64,000 nucleotides of DNA from the NCBI GenBank assembly GCA_034401795.1, contig CM067366.1, positions 72,911,040 to 72,975,039 on the forward strand. The letters run 5' to 3'. Shown in pieces: positions 11,520 to 22,968 of the stretch (position 1 is the first letter of the stretch; every line of letters starts with the position of its first letter). This stretch comes from Chaetoderma sp. LZ-2023a (taxonomy: Eukaryota > Mollusca > Caudofoveata > Chaetodermatida > Chaetodermatidae). The notes under the pieces were generated by a model that saw nothing but the letters and a program-made list of their open reading frames with translations, was not told where the DNA came from and made no database searches. The translations under genes and the position numbers were made by a program.

Positions 11520-12560
11520 CGTGTCATCGCAAATCCCCGTGTTCACCGCTTTGAACTTTTGACACCCCTACAACCCACCCCTGGGGGCGGAGCCAAATGT
11601 ACACGTCCTTTGGTATTGATATGGGTAACTGACATACTAAATTTGGTTGAATTCCATCCAATAGTGTCAGAGGAGTTGCATTACAATTTCATGACCCTTT
11701 GATCCCATCTCCCACCCCTTGGGGCGGGGCCAAATGTAAATGTGCTCATACACTCCAAATTGATATGGCTAACTCATATTGGCTGAATTCCATCCAATTG
11801 TTTCGGAGGAGATGTGTTACAATCAATTTCTGCAGATTAGATGAGTTCCGTCAAATGCTTTCAGATAAGTTGCATTACAATCAATTTCATGACCTTTTGA
11901 CCCCATTCCCCACCCAATTTGGGGGGGGGGGGCCAAATGTACATGTGCTCATCCACTCCACATTGATATAGGTAACTGACGTACTAAATTTGGTTGAATT
12001 CTGTCCAGCAATGTCAGCAATCAATTTTTTTACCTTTTGACCCCATCCCCCACCTACCACTGTGGGCGGGTCCAAATGCAAATGTGCTCATCTACTCCAC
12101 ATTGATATGGGTAACTCACATACCAAAATTGGTTGAATTCTGTCAAACGATTTCAGAGGATGCGTTACAATCCATTTCCGCTGGTTAAAATTTGACCTTT
12201 TGATGCCTCCCCCACCCCCTGGGGGCGGAGCCAAATCTAAATGGCCTCTTGGACTCCGCAATCATATGGGTAGCTCAGATACCAAATTTGGTTGAATTCC
12301 ATCTAACGATTTCAGAGGAGTTGCGTTATAAGTGATTTGACCTTTTGACCACTGACACGGCCCCTTGGGGGCGGACCGACAAGTGATTTGACCGTTTGAC
12401 CACTGACACGGCCCCTTGGGGGCAGACCCAAATCTAAATATTGTTTTGCAAAGCGGAATTATATGGGTAACCCACATATTAAATTTGATTTAATTCCACC
12501 CAACGGTTTGGGAGATAGTGTGACGGATGGACGGACAGATGGATGGAGGCGATTACAATA
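11520..12560 (+). repeat. Tandem array of repeat R3 (about six diverged units)
   Basis: Units of roughly 130-180 bp each contain ttgacccc with a C-rich block, gggcggagccaaat, actcc.cattgatatgggtaac and aaatttggttgaattcc. Sub-duplication of a shorter piece occurs near 12335-12425 (gaccactgacacggcccctt twice). The array ends with ggatggacggacagatggat, the same kind of tail as the isolated copy near 3200, which suggests one element amplified internally. Confidence 0.7.
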
Positions 12561-12624
12561 TCCCGACATTTTTTTAAAACGTGGGGATAACAAACAAATT
12601 AATTTTTTGATTGCACTAATTATA

Positions 12625-12722
12625 TCTTTTGAAAATTGGCCACTGGAATGACTGGCTCGGTTACTGAGTGGTCAGTTCTCAAAAGTAGTGTTCTCTTAGT
12701 GTGCATTGTTATATGAACATTT
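12625..12722. repeat. MITE-like palindromic element, family P1 (truncated)
   Basis: ggccactggaatgactggct is followed by a short centre and gagtggtcagttctcaaaag. It lies directly after the R3 array. Confidence 0.5.
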
Positions 12723-12965
12723 CTCATGACATATGCAGAATAGATTTTATGGTTAAACTGAGGTAGAAACGAAGGATTGCATACCAAAGTCAAGTAGGAG
12801 AAAAGATAAAATGGAGGGATGTGATCTGTCACTCATGTTTTTGATATCATAATCAAATATGTCACAAATAAGCCAACATCACAATCAAGATGATGTAACT
12901 CAGTCACAAAAGTCCATGTCTTTCATGAAAGTGTACATTGCATGATAAATTTATAATTTACTAAA

Positions 12966-13057
12966 CAGTCTGTTGAATATTTTGAAACTAATTTGACTGG
13001 GAACTGGGGCACAACAGGCCCCAGTCAAATTAGTTTCAGAATATTCTTTGAACAACA
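12966..13057. repeat. Inverted repeat, P2-like
   Basis: tttgaaactaatttgactgg pairs with ccagtcaaattagtttcaga around the centre gaactggggcacaacaggcc. Arms are about 30 bp and nearly perfect. Confidence 0.6.
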
Positions 13058-13149
13058 GCTTATGTGTATAAGCTACGTGAAATTTAGATTCTGCTTATTC
13101 ACTTTTTAAAGTTTCAAATCAATTTCAACCACATAAAAAAGTAGGCGGA

Positions 13150-14510
13150 ACTAGAGTCTAAAGACAGATGATCACTAAAAACAGATGATCACTAAAGACT
13201 GATGGTCTCTAAAGGCAAATGGTCACTAGAGACAGATGGTCACTAAAGGCAAATGGTCACTAAAGAGTTGGTCACTAAAGGCAAATGGTCACTAAAGACA
13301 GATAGTTCCTAAAGACAGATGGTCACTAAAGACAGATGGTCACTAAAGACAGATGGTCAGTAAAGACAGATGGTCACTAGAGACAGATGGTCACTAAAGG
13401 CAAATGGTCACTAGAGACAGATGGTCCCTAAAGGCAAATGGTCACTAAAGAGTTGGTCATTAAAGGCAAATGGTCACTAAAGACAGATAGTTACTAAAGA
13501 CAGATGGTCACTAAAGACAGATGGTCAGTAAAGACAGATGGTTACTAAAGGCAAATGGTCACTAAAAGCAAATGCTCACAAAAGACAGATGGTAGCCAGA
13601 AAAGGCAGATGGTCACAAAAGACACTGGCTCACTAACGACAGGTGGTCACTAAAGACTTTGGTCACTAAAGACAGGTGATCACTAAAGGTAGATGGTCAC
13701 CAAAGACAGATGGTCATTAAAGACAGATGGTTACAAAAAGTAAATGGTCACTAAAGACAGGTGGTCACTAAAGGCAAATGGTCACTAAAGACAGATGCTA
13801 GCCAAGAAAGGCAGATGGTCACTAAAGACACTGGCTTACTAATGACAGGTGGTCACTAAACGCAGATGGTCACTAAAGACAGGTGATCACTAAAGGCAGA
13901 TGGTCACTAAAGACAGTGGTCACTAAAGACAGATGATGACGAAAGACAGTGGTCACTAAAGACTGGTGATCACTAAAGGGAGATGGTCACTAAAGACAGA
14001 TGGTCACTAAAGACAGGTGGTGACTAAAGACATGGTTGCTAAAGGCAAATGGTCACCAAAGACATATGGTCACTAAAGGCAAATGGTCACCAAAGACAGA
14101 TGGTCACTAAAGGCAAATGATCACTAAAGACATGTGGTCACTAAAGACATGTGGTCACTAAAGACAGGTGGTTACTAAAGGTAACTGGTCACTAAAGAAA
14201 GGTGATTACTAAAGAGAGATGGTCACTAAAGACATATGGACATGGTCACTAAAGACAGATCCCATGGCCACCAAAGACACATGGTCACTAAAGACAGGGG
14301 GTCACTAAAGAAAGGTGATTACTAAAGAAAGGTGATTACTAAAGAGAGATATGGTCACTAAAGACAGATGTCATGGTCAATAGACTCAGAGGTGGTCACT
14401 AAAAGAGAGATGATCACTAAAAAGAGGTGGTCACTAAAGACAAGTGGTCACTAAAGATAGGTGTGGCTACAAAAGACAAGTGATCACAAAAGACAAGTGT
14501 ATACATGTCT
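13150..14510 (+). repeat. 17-bp minisatellite, about 75-80 units
   Basis: The basic unit is ggtcactaaagacagat, with recurrent variants such as ggtcactaaaggcaaat and ggtcattaaagacag. Higher-order patterns, in which gacagat and ggcaaat units alternate, recur around 13230-13560. Units diverge toward the right end. The array is non-coding. Confidence 0.95.
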
Positions 14511-14514
14511 TGGA

Positions 14515-15640
14515 AGAGTGAAAATATCAGAGGTTGTCAGAACTTGTTCCCAGAATTAGTAGCAATACATATTTTTGTCGAGTAGAAATATCTAGGGAAA
14601 TCCCAGCAGTTCAATACGCTATAACATGAGACGACGATGACAGACGATAATCAATTAAAATCGCCGTACAAATACGTCGAGAACAATACAACGAAAATAA
14701 AACAATACACGTTCACTTTAGCTCATATAGTTACCTGGCAACACGAGCCTCCTCTTCACTTCAGCTAAGTGCCAACAGATGCTAATATCCGAGAAATTCT
14801 CAAAAAATCACTTCAACTTTCTGCCAAGTTTGTTCACTTCTAAATACATATGACATTTTCCTATAAACAAACATTATACTGGCTGGTAACTGTCATTATA
14901 AATAAAGTCCATTAGCTCTCACGAATCCACGCTGAACGACTACAAGAATGTCCAAATCAAATTGATTTCAATGTCAGTTATGTTGGTAATGCAACTGTCT
15001 GATAGTTTGCCACTAAAGCTTAGTAGCTCCGTGCGTGCGTGTTTTGCTTTACGTACACTAATACCGCAGTACTAGAGTTCGAGAAAGCATCTCGTACTTC
15101 CAGGCAGCATCAGAGGCAGTATCCTTCAGTAACGCAGCACTACTAATGCCAACAGCAGCAACACAACAACAGAAGCAGATACTCGATTCTCTCAAAAAAC
15201 CCTGTTCAGCTCACCTCGCCCGCCAACACTGCGCCAGCCAGCTTTCCAGCTGTCAATGAGAAAATCCATAACATCAGCGGCAAAAGCAGCAGCGCTCTGC
15301 ACTCCTCAGAAATATTGAGTTATTAGAGAAAGAGAAATGGGTAATTCCCTGTATGTTTAATAAGCGTGTGCATTATAAGCGTATTCAACAATGAAGTTTG
15401 GACGACATGCCGCAATATGTAGTATGTAAATTAACACGTTTACTAGTTAGACAATCCAAGGGAGAGAACTGTTGGTACACAAACGGTTAACCCAGAACCC
15501 ACACCCATCCTCAATAACACAAACATACGATAATTCAGAAAGATAACAAACTGGAGCGCCTGTCAGATGAAACATTTTAGTTCACTTAGCAAAAATGACC
15601 AAGTGAGCTTATGACATGGCAACCGTCCGCACGCCGTCAT
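14515..15640. other. No gene recognised
   Basis: Mixed-composition sequence between the minisatellite and the CAA block. I saw no repeat family, no long open frame and no clear splice pattern. It could be single-copy sequence. Confidence 0.3.
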
Positions 15641-15649
15641 CCATCATGA

Positions 15650-15655
15650 ACTTTT

Positions 15656-15729
<74 letters not shown>

Positions 15730-15982
15730 AATAATATAATGGCAACAACAACAGCAGCAGCAGAGACGACAACAAAACAACAGCAGCAGCAACAACAACA
15801 ACAACAACAACAACCTATTATAATAATAATAATAATAACGGCAAAAACAACACTGGCAAAAACAACAACAACAACACCAGTAGCAGATACACCTATAAAA
15901 AACAACAACAACAACAACAACAACAGCGGCGGCAACAACGACGACGACGACGACGACGACGACAACAACAACAGTAGCAGAT

Positions 15983-16013
<31 letters not shown>

Positions 16014-16017
16014 CGAA
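15650..16017 (+). repeat. CAA/AAC-rich trinucleotide repeat block
   Basis: Runs of aac, aat, cag and gac triplets. The frame from 15616 is open for 134 codons and would encode mostly Asn, Thr, Gln and Asp. The opposite strand is also open as Leu-rich peptide. A triplet repeat lacks stops by construction, so this is not evidence of a gene. Confidence 0.9.
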
Positions 16018-16344
16018 TGATGACCATACTGAGGATAATTGAGGTGGATGAATAAAGATGATAATTGTAAATTGAAAATAATAAGTAAATATAAATATAT
16101 GAACTCTGTCTATAGCGTATAATAAGCACTCTCCTCATGTATCAATGCAAAATTGGTTTGAGCGTAATAAATTTCATTCATTCAATCCTAAACCGCTTGG
16201 CGGATTTTAAACAGATTTAATTGGAAGGATCACATGAGCATAAACTCTGGAACTTCTATTGACAATTTTGCACTGCAGAAGCCATTTTGGCCAGCTTGCC
16301 CATTAAATGGTTGGACAAGCTTCATAACTTTGGTCTTTAGACTG

Positions 16345-16455
16345 AATGTCCATTTGGAAGCCGATAAGTCCATTTAAAAAAAGATTTACCATTGGACCAA
16401 TGATTATGTTAAATGTTCTAAAGTAAACTTCTCTTTGCCTGCGCAGGGGCATTCA
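16345..16455. repeat. MITE-like palindromic element, family P1 (old copy)
   Basis: Diverged copy: aatgtccatttggaagccga on the left, accattggaccaatgat in the centre, and ttctctttgcctgcgcaggg on the right. Confidence 0.5.
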
Positions 16456-16617
16456 ATAAACAAATGTGGGTTTTTTATTTTCATAATAAATAAATAATTA
16501 ATGTTCACAACAATTCCGCTTTATCGGCTGCTAAGAGTAACCGACTTTACGAGCGCAGCCTTCTTAACCGTCCACCTGTCGTATTTATGTAGACTATATT
16601 TTCCATCGGTTTAACTC

Positions 16618-16722
16618 TGGATATGCTGACTATTTTGAAAACAATTTGACTGAAAGTTGTTGGTGGCTTAGCCACCAACAACTTTCAGTCAAACTGTTTT
16701 CAAAATATTCAGGATGTCCAAA
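16618..16722. repeat. Near-perfect inverted repeat, family P3
   Basis: attttgaaaacaatttgact...gttgttggtggctta and its reverse complement taagccaccaacaacttt... meet with essentially no loop. The arms are about 48 bp with one mismatch region. Half-copies of this family lie near 7960-8060 (both duplication copies) and at about 49505-49650. Confidence 0.7.
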
Positions 16723-16729
16723 ATTATTG

Positions 16730-18335
16730 TCCCGTGAAATTGTGGTCGGATGGCTTACGGTTGGCAGACGGTTAAGATGTGTATGTGTGTTATAATGCGT
16801 GAGATTTTAGTGACGATGTTATGTCATTTCTGTATGATTTATAGATAAACCAACTGAAAAACTGACTTCTTAAGCGCCGATGAACGAGACTGATGAGATA
16901 CTAAAATCCATTTCTCCGGTATGCGTTGCCACATCTTGTCTGAGTCATCGACAAGTTACGCAAAACAATAATCTAATTTGGCACGGAAATTCTTCTTTTT
17001 TTAATAAAATTGACAGAAAGTACAATGGTTAAGATTGATCACGTACAACCCACTCACAGATGGTAGCAGATATGACAATATTAGGATAAATAATTTAAAC
17101 AGATTTTCAAGTTATTTTATTAACCAGACATTGTGCAATAGTGGTCAACCTTACTTTCTTCTTTATGCTGGACACTCCCCCTTTTTTAGGAAGCAGGGTC
17201 ACCCTGGTACGTCCCAGGTGTCGCAAATAAATGACGGATAAATAATAATAAAATCAACAATAAGTCCTGGTATTGTTCAGGATACGCGATAATAATACGC
17301 CGTGTACACGGATAAAAGTAGTGTCCATGACAGTCTGTATGGTGACGTCGGATAAACCTGAATGTTGCCATAGATTATGCTATGCAGTTAAAGGGAGCAA
17401 CAACAACATTATATATTACAATATACATATTATATCACCAAAGATGCACAAGATTGTATTGTAGCCTACACTATTGTATAATTTCTGCGAGCGTCGTCAT
17501 GTATGATTTAAATGTCCAGAGCTGACAAATTGCTACCAGAGATAGAAATAAATTACATGAATGAATAAAAATAACTTGTATTTACATTCACCAGTTGCCA
17601 AATATATTATATCTATATATAATATATAAATCATGACCAAACGCAAGTTGAAATTACGTGATGATAAATATAGAGGGTCGGACCTGTCACTCAGGCATCA
17701 GAATTCATCAGCAAGATATATGTCTCTCGCCAGCTGTTGTTACAATCAAATGGTGTAGGTTAGACACGAACGTGAAAAATGTCCACAGAAACCGTTTGAA
17801 TTAGTATGTATACGTTATTGCTTTTTAATGCCATTACGGTTAATCAGCACAGTACAGTTTACAGTTATGAAAAGAACATATTAAAAAAAACCCGAAAACA
17901 AACAATATAGCAAAATACAGACTTAATCTTAAACAATTCATAGCCACTATAAGATCATATACCATGTCTTAATGCTGTGAAAATAACGACGTAAATATTT
18001 TTAACCAACCTGCTTGGATGCCGTAGCAGCAACGAAGCAACACGCGCCAATCAAATTGCAAGGACTCCTATTTAGGCCAACAATCCACATCCCAGCACAT
18101 AAACACATGCAATACACAATAATAATTGCATATGCATTGGATCTGCACCTATGATATGATGCAAATTGCCGGACCAGACAGGAAACCCCGTGAATCAAAC
18201 CACGTCCAATTGTATGTCTTTGCAACACATATTCTGTTGAAAATTTTGAAACTAGTTTCAGTGGCGGCTGTTGCTGCCATAGGCGGCAATGTATTAGTTT
18301 TGCAACGCCTGATTCCAGCATCCATCCGCTGTTAT
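16730..18335. other. No gene recognised; P2-like fragment near 18238
   Basis: AT-rich sequence with short ORFs only. A P2-like half arm (gaaaattttgaaactagttt) is visible at about 18238. Nothing else could be assigned. Confidence 0.3.
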
Positions 18336-18339
18336 TGAT

Positions 18340-19560
18340 GATGTCTGCTGCTATGGGCAGTTTCTGCCACCATAGACTATGACTGTTGCTATGGACAGTG
18401 TCTGCTGCTATGGACAGTGTCTGCTGCTATGGACAGTGTCTGCGGCTATGGACAGTGTCCGCGGCTATGGATGATGTCAGTTGCTGTGGACGAGGTCCGC
18501 TGCTATGAGCTGTGTCTACTGCTATGGCTGGTGTATGCTGCAATAGATGATGGCTGCTACTATGGACGATATCTGCTGCTATGGACGATGTCTGCTGCTA
18601 TGGACGACATCTGTCTGCTATGGACAGTGTCTGCTGCTATGGATGATGTCTGTCTGCTATGGTCGGTGTCCGCTGCTATGGACGGCAACTGTCTGCTACG
18701 GGCGGTGTCAACTGCTATGGACAGTGTCTACTGTTATGGACGGTGCCTGCTGCTATGAACAGCATGCGTCTGCTATGGACGGTGTCTGTTGCTACGGATG
18801 GTGGCTGCCGCTATGGCCGATGTCTGCTGCTATGGCCAACGGCTGCTGCTATGAATGGTAGCTGGTACTATGAACAGTCTCTGTCTGTTATGGACGGTGT
18901 AGGCGCTATGGATGGTGTCTGCTGCTATGGAGGGCATCTGCTGCTATGGACGGTGTATGCCGCTATGAGCGATATATTTTGCTATGGACGATATCATTTG
19001 CTATGGCTGGCGTCTGTAACTATGGCTGGTGTCTGCGTCTCTGTCTGGTGTCTGCTGTTACGGACAGTGGCTGCTGCTATGGATAGTGTCTGCTGTTATA
19101 GACAACATCTGTCTGCTATAGAGTGTCTTCTACTATGGAGGGCGTCTGTTGCTATGAACAGCGTATGCGGCTATTGGCGATATATGCTGCTATGGGTGGT
19201 GTCTGCAACTATGGATGGTGTCTGCGGCTATGGCCAATGTGTGCTGAGATCGACAGTATCTGCTGCTATGGACAGTATCTGCTGTTATGGGCGGTGTATG
19301 CCATATGGACAGTGTCTGTCTGCTATGGGTGGTGTCTGTTGCTATGGATGGTGTTTGCTGCTATGGACGGCATGCACGGCTATGGGCGATTCATCTTGCT
19401 ATGGACAGCGTCTGTCTGCTAAGGGTGGTGTATGTTGCTATGGATGGTGTTTGTTGATATGCCCGATGTCCACTGCAATGGATGGTATCTGCTGCTATGG
19501 ACAGCATATGTGTGTTATGCATGGTGTATGCGGCTATGGTGTGTGTTTGCTGATATGCGC
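18340..19560 (+). repeat. About 19-bp minisatellite (gtctgctgctatggacagt)
   Basis: Roughly 60 imperfect units of gtctgctgctatggacagt, with 20-bp variants carrying tctgtctgctatgg. Because 19 is not a multiple of three, all three plus-strand frames read similar Cys-Tyr-Gly-Leu-rich peptides. The longest runs 306 codons (18659-19579). I regard these as by-products of the repeat. Confidence 0.9.
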
Positions 19561-19564
19561 TGAA

Positions 19565-20218
19565 AGGTCATCGTCATAGTCACCATGATATGTGAGTCTG
19601 TAAGGTCACTGTCCTAGTGACCAATAGACCACAATATGTAGCTCTGTAAGGTCGTCGTCCTAGTGACTATGATGTGACTTTGTAAGGTCATCGGCCTAGT
19701 GGCACTGATGTGACTCTGTACGGTAGTCGTCCTAGTGACAATAATGCAACTCTGTATGGTAGTTATCCTAGTGACCATGATGCAACTCTGTATGGTAGTC
19801 GTCCTAGTGACCATGATGTGACTCTGTACGGTAGTCATCCTAGTGACCATGATGTGGCTCTGTACGGTAGTCATTATAGTGACAATAATTTGACTCTGTA
19901 CGGTAGTCATCCTAGTGACCATGATGTGACTCTGTACGGTAGTCGTCCTAGTGACCATGATGTGACTCTGTATGGTAGTCATCCTAGTGACCATGATGTG
20001 ACTCTGTACGGTAGTCGTCCTAGTGACCATGATGTGACTCTGTACGCTTGTCGTCCTAGTGACCATGATGTGACTTTGTACGGTAGTCATCCTAGTGACA
20101 ATGATGTGACTCTGTACGGTAATCATCCTAGTGACAATGATGTGACTCTGTATGGTAGTCGCCATAGTGACCAGGATGTGGCTGTACGGTAGTCATCCTA
20201 GTGACCATGATGTGACTG
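19565..20218 (+). repeat. 36-bp minisatellite, open on both strands
   Basis: About 18 units of ggtagtcatcctagtgaccatgatgtgactctgtac. The unit is 12 codons long, so one plus-strand frame (19710-20192; repeated SHPSDHDVTLYG) and one minus-strand frame (20165-19614) stay open for the whole array. Substitutions are scattered without obvious protection of third positions. It directly follows the 19-bp array. Confidence 0.9.
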
Positions 20219-20269
20219 TTGTAGCCTCTGGGGTGGGTATGCGGCGGTCCGTCCGAATATTCTGCTCCG

Positions 20270-21040
20270 CTGCACCGCATGTACATGATGCACGGATGAG
20301 CTGGTTAGTATCGCCTCTCGGGGTTACAGATCACGTTTCGTGACTGTCCGGAATGAACAAAGACTGACTTCTAGAGCCAGTGAAACGATAATGTTGCAGT
20401 GGAGCCGTGCAACCATTGCCGCCGAGATTGAACCACAGGGTCTCGTCCATTACTCAATTTGGGAGTTAGACACAATTAATAAAAATTGTATAACTAAGAC
20501 AAACAATACTACTCGTTTGATAGTACGAGAGAGAAAATATAGTACATGGAACTAAGTTGGTGTCTTGTTTAACGTGGGCTCGTCAGAGGTACCTCGCTGA
20601 ACTCTAAATCCGCGAGGTAATCCTGCAAGGGAGAGTCCTAGTGTGGTAACTTGGGTGGTTTAATATAAACCAATATACCCCTAACAAAATAGTATTGTTG
20701 TGAGAGGAAAGTGCCTCGCATGGGCCTCCATCACAGGAAAATGCCTTCAACGCCAAAGCGGAGGAAGAGAGATGGCAAAAAGGGTCACTCTCTTGTTCAA
20801 ACATATGCTAAGTGTGTAGTGCGGTGTACCTAGTGAAACTCTCTTGTTCAAACATATGCTAAGTGTGTAGTGCGGTGTACCTAGTGAAACTGTATGCTAT
20901 TGTGATGCACGCAGAATTACATGAAGATGGGGTGGGTGATTTCCGGGGAATTCAGACACCGTCATCTTATGTAGATTAAAGATACTGTGTTGGTAGTTGC
21001 TGCTTTATTTATGCGGTCCTTCTGCTAATACCCTAAACTA
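20270..21040 (+). repeat. Dispersed LTR-associated repeat, also present inverted at 40.4-42.5 kb
   Basis: Matching strings in the opposite orientation include ctagagccagtgaaac (42.2 kb), ggcctccatcacaggaaaat (about 41.65 kb) and cttatgtagat plus tgctgctttatttatgcgg (41.4 kb). Order and spacing are conserved. It runs into sequence shared with the gypsy LTR at its right end. Confidence 0.65.
20787..20888 (+). repeat. 51-bp perfect tandem duplication
   Basis: The 51-bp string beginning actctcttgttcaaacatat occurs twice head to tail with no difference seen, which implies a recent event. Confidence 0.9.
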
Positions 21041-21044
21041 ACCT

Positions 21045-21752
21045 TTAGTTGTTAGGTCCATGTTCCAGGATTTGGCTGCAAATGGCAAGTAGTTCTACCT
21101 ATCTCTTTAATACATGTCTGACTGGCGGAAATGCTCGATTCCCAAATGGTCACCTTACGGAGGTTCCCTCTCAGAAAAACAGCGAGCAGACATGTCACAA
21201 CGTGGCAGCTCCTGAATCATATAACAATCCCATTACCGACTGCACCATAACCATATACAACATCACTAGGACAAGAATATTTAAAAAAGCATTTGAAAAG
21301 TGTATATACTTTTACGGTGGGGATAAGGAGACCAATATCCTCCTATAGTGACATTCCCGTAAGGGCGTGGTGGGTTCCAAGACCACGAACCAGTCACTGT
21401 GAAGAGTTAGAGGGAGATCCGTGTCCCGTCTGTCACCTGGTCTGTTGAGGACAGATCATATAGGATCTGATCCCGGAGACTAACATTTTACCTGTCATTA
21501 GGGTTATGTTAAGAATGCCCAGAGATGCACTGCTGACCGGTTAAAATAATATGCTATTTTCGCAGTGCTTCCTACTTTGACATGGATATCTATGCTAACT
21601 GGTATCCGAAGACACAGGGGGAGTGTATGCGGAATCGCCACTTTAGTCTTCACCACTCGGAAACCCCAATAGTTTCCAGAGTCAGATCGCACCAACGCGT
21701 CGCGGCCTTACGGTTGGAGAAACAAAATTGACAATAATAAAGGTCACCTGAA
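21045..21752 (+). repeat. Gypsy LTR fragment (5' LTR side of copy A)
   Basis: Shares long blocks in order with 62990-64000, such as tctgactggcggaaat, agcgagcagacatgtcacaa, cggtggggataaggagac, cgcagtgcttcctactttg and the terminal acaataataaaggtcacctga. Compared with the 3' copy it lacks about 400 bp before the final block. Internal coding sequence begins immediately after it. Confidence 0.7.
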
Positions 21753-21753
21753 C

Positions 21754-22968
21754 TTGCCGTCCTTGCAAGTGGCTGTTGATGTGCTCAGACCCTTGAATAC
21801 GAGGGATGAAGGAAACAAATACATCTTCGTATTACAAGATTATTTTACGAAGTGGCTGGAAGCATTCGCTCTGCCAGACCAAGAGGGATCCACAGTAGCG
21901 GAGGTCTTGACAAGCAATGTGTTCTGCCAGTTTGGAATGCCTTATGAGCTGCACTCCAATCCAGGAAGTAATTTTGAGAGCCGGCTGATCTCAGAGCTCT
22001 GCAAATTGTTTCATATAGTTGAAACAAGAACGACTCCATATCATCCCCATAGTGATGGGATGGTGGAGCGATTCAACTGCACACTTGCGGAAATGTTAAC
22101 GAAGGAAACATGCCTTGATTGTAGAGATTGGGATCTATGACTCCCATATGTGCTCATGGCATACCGCACTTCAGTACATTCCAGCACAGGTTATACCCCT
22201 GAACGGTTAATGTTAGGCCGTGAATTAGCCTTGCCACTGGATCGGGCCATGTCCAGGAATCCGGGGGAGAAAAATTCACAATCTCTCTATGTAGAGCTCA
22301 TGCGGCAGCAGATAGGACAGAGCTATGAGCTAGTGAGAGCAACTTTATCCACTGCACACCAGCGTCAGAAAACATGGCATGACTGGCAGATGCATGAAGA
22401 TCCATATGAAGCGGGAAGAATGGTTTGGATACACGATTCACAATGATCTGCAAACATGCCGAGTAAACTGAGTTACCAGTGGAAAGGCCTCTATGTGGTA
22501 GTAGGTAAGACGTCGGACGTGACCTACTGTATCCGCACTTCGGATGGCCTGACCTCAGTCATCCACATCAATCGACTTAAACCGTGTGTCAGTGATGATG
22601 ACCCCGTACCAGAGCTCGGGCTGGGCGTTCCATGTGACACTGGTACCCAGACAGATGTCTCTGCAGAGACGAGTATTCCCGACGTTAGTCAAGAGCACCA
22701 CGGAGCCAGTTCGACCCCTCTCCTACCAAGCCAGGAGTCTGGTGAACAAGCAACTAACGCTGATGATGATGACGAGATAGGTACTCGCCCTCTCCCTCCT
22801 CAGAGCAGGTCTACAAGATCTGGGAAGTCGTATCTGAAGACTTTCTCTTTTGTTTTGTCCAAGGGGAAGGACGGAAAAGTTGCTCCGCCGACCTCTTCCC
22901 ACTCCCATCCACTTCATGTTATTACCCCCTCCCCCTCCCATTATAGAGTTACCACAAGCGGAAGCTGA
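21754..22968 (+). pseudogene. Gypsy-type integrase, catalytic core to C-terminus, copy A (two premature stops)
   Basis: One frame runs from 21754 to a TGA at 22968 with two in-frame stops, at 22138 and 22444. It begins inside the integrase core (VAVDVLRPLN...), so the zinc-binding domain, RNase H, RT and protease are missing. The core shows the expected acidic residues: D in VDVL, then VERFN as the glutamate region. The middle position reads HSNPGSNF where the sister copies have HSDQGSNF, so the second catalytic aspartate is lost. The C-terminal part carries the YQWKGLYVV module followed by RLKPCV, typical of gypsy integrases, and a low-complexity tail. Together with 53.9-52.0 kb and 60.1-61.6 kb it is one of three copies of the same family. 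Confidence 0.85.

Noticed and set aside
13150-14510. Repeats with short spacing, considered as a CRISPR array
   Set aside because: Units are contiguous 17-mers without unique spacers, no cas genes are present, and the context is animal.
15616-16020. 134-codon Asn/Thr/Gln-rich open frame
   Set aside because: A CAA/AAT trinucleotide repeat has no stop codons in several frames and both strands are open, so the ORF carries no coding evidence.
18659-19579. 306-codon Cys/Tyr/Gly-rich ORF
   Set aside because: It lies wholly within the 19-bp minisatellite. Similar peptides arise in all three frames, and no start context or domain is present.
19614-20165. Repeat protein encoded on the minus strand (VTRMTTVQSHI units)
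   Set aside because: The mirror image of the 36-bp minisatellite. There is no independent sign of coding.
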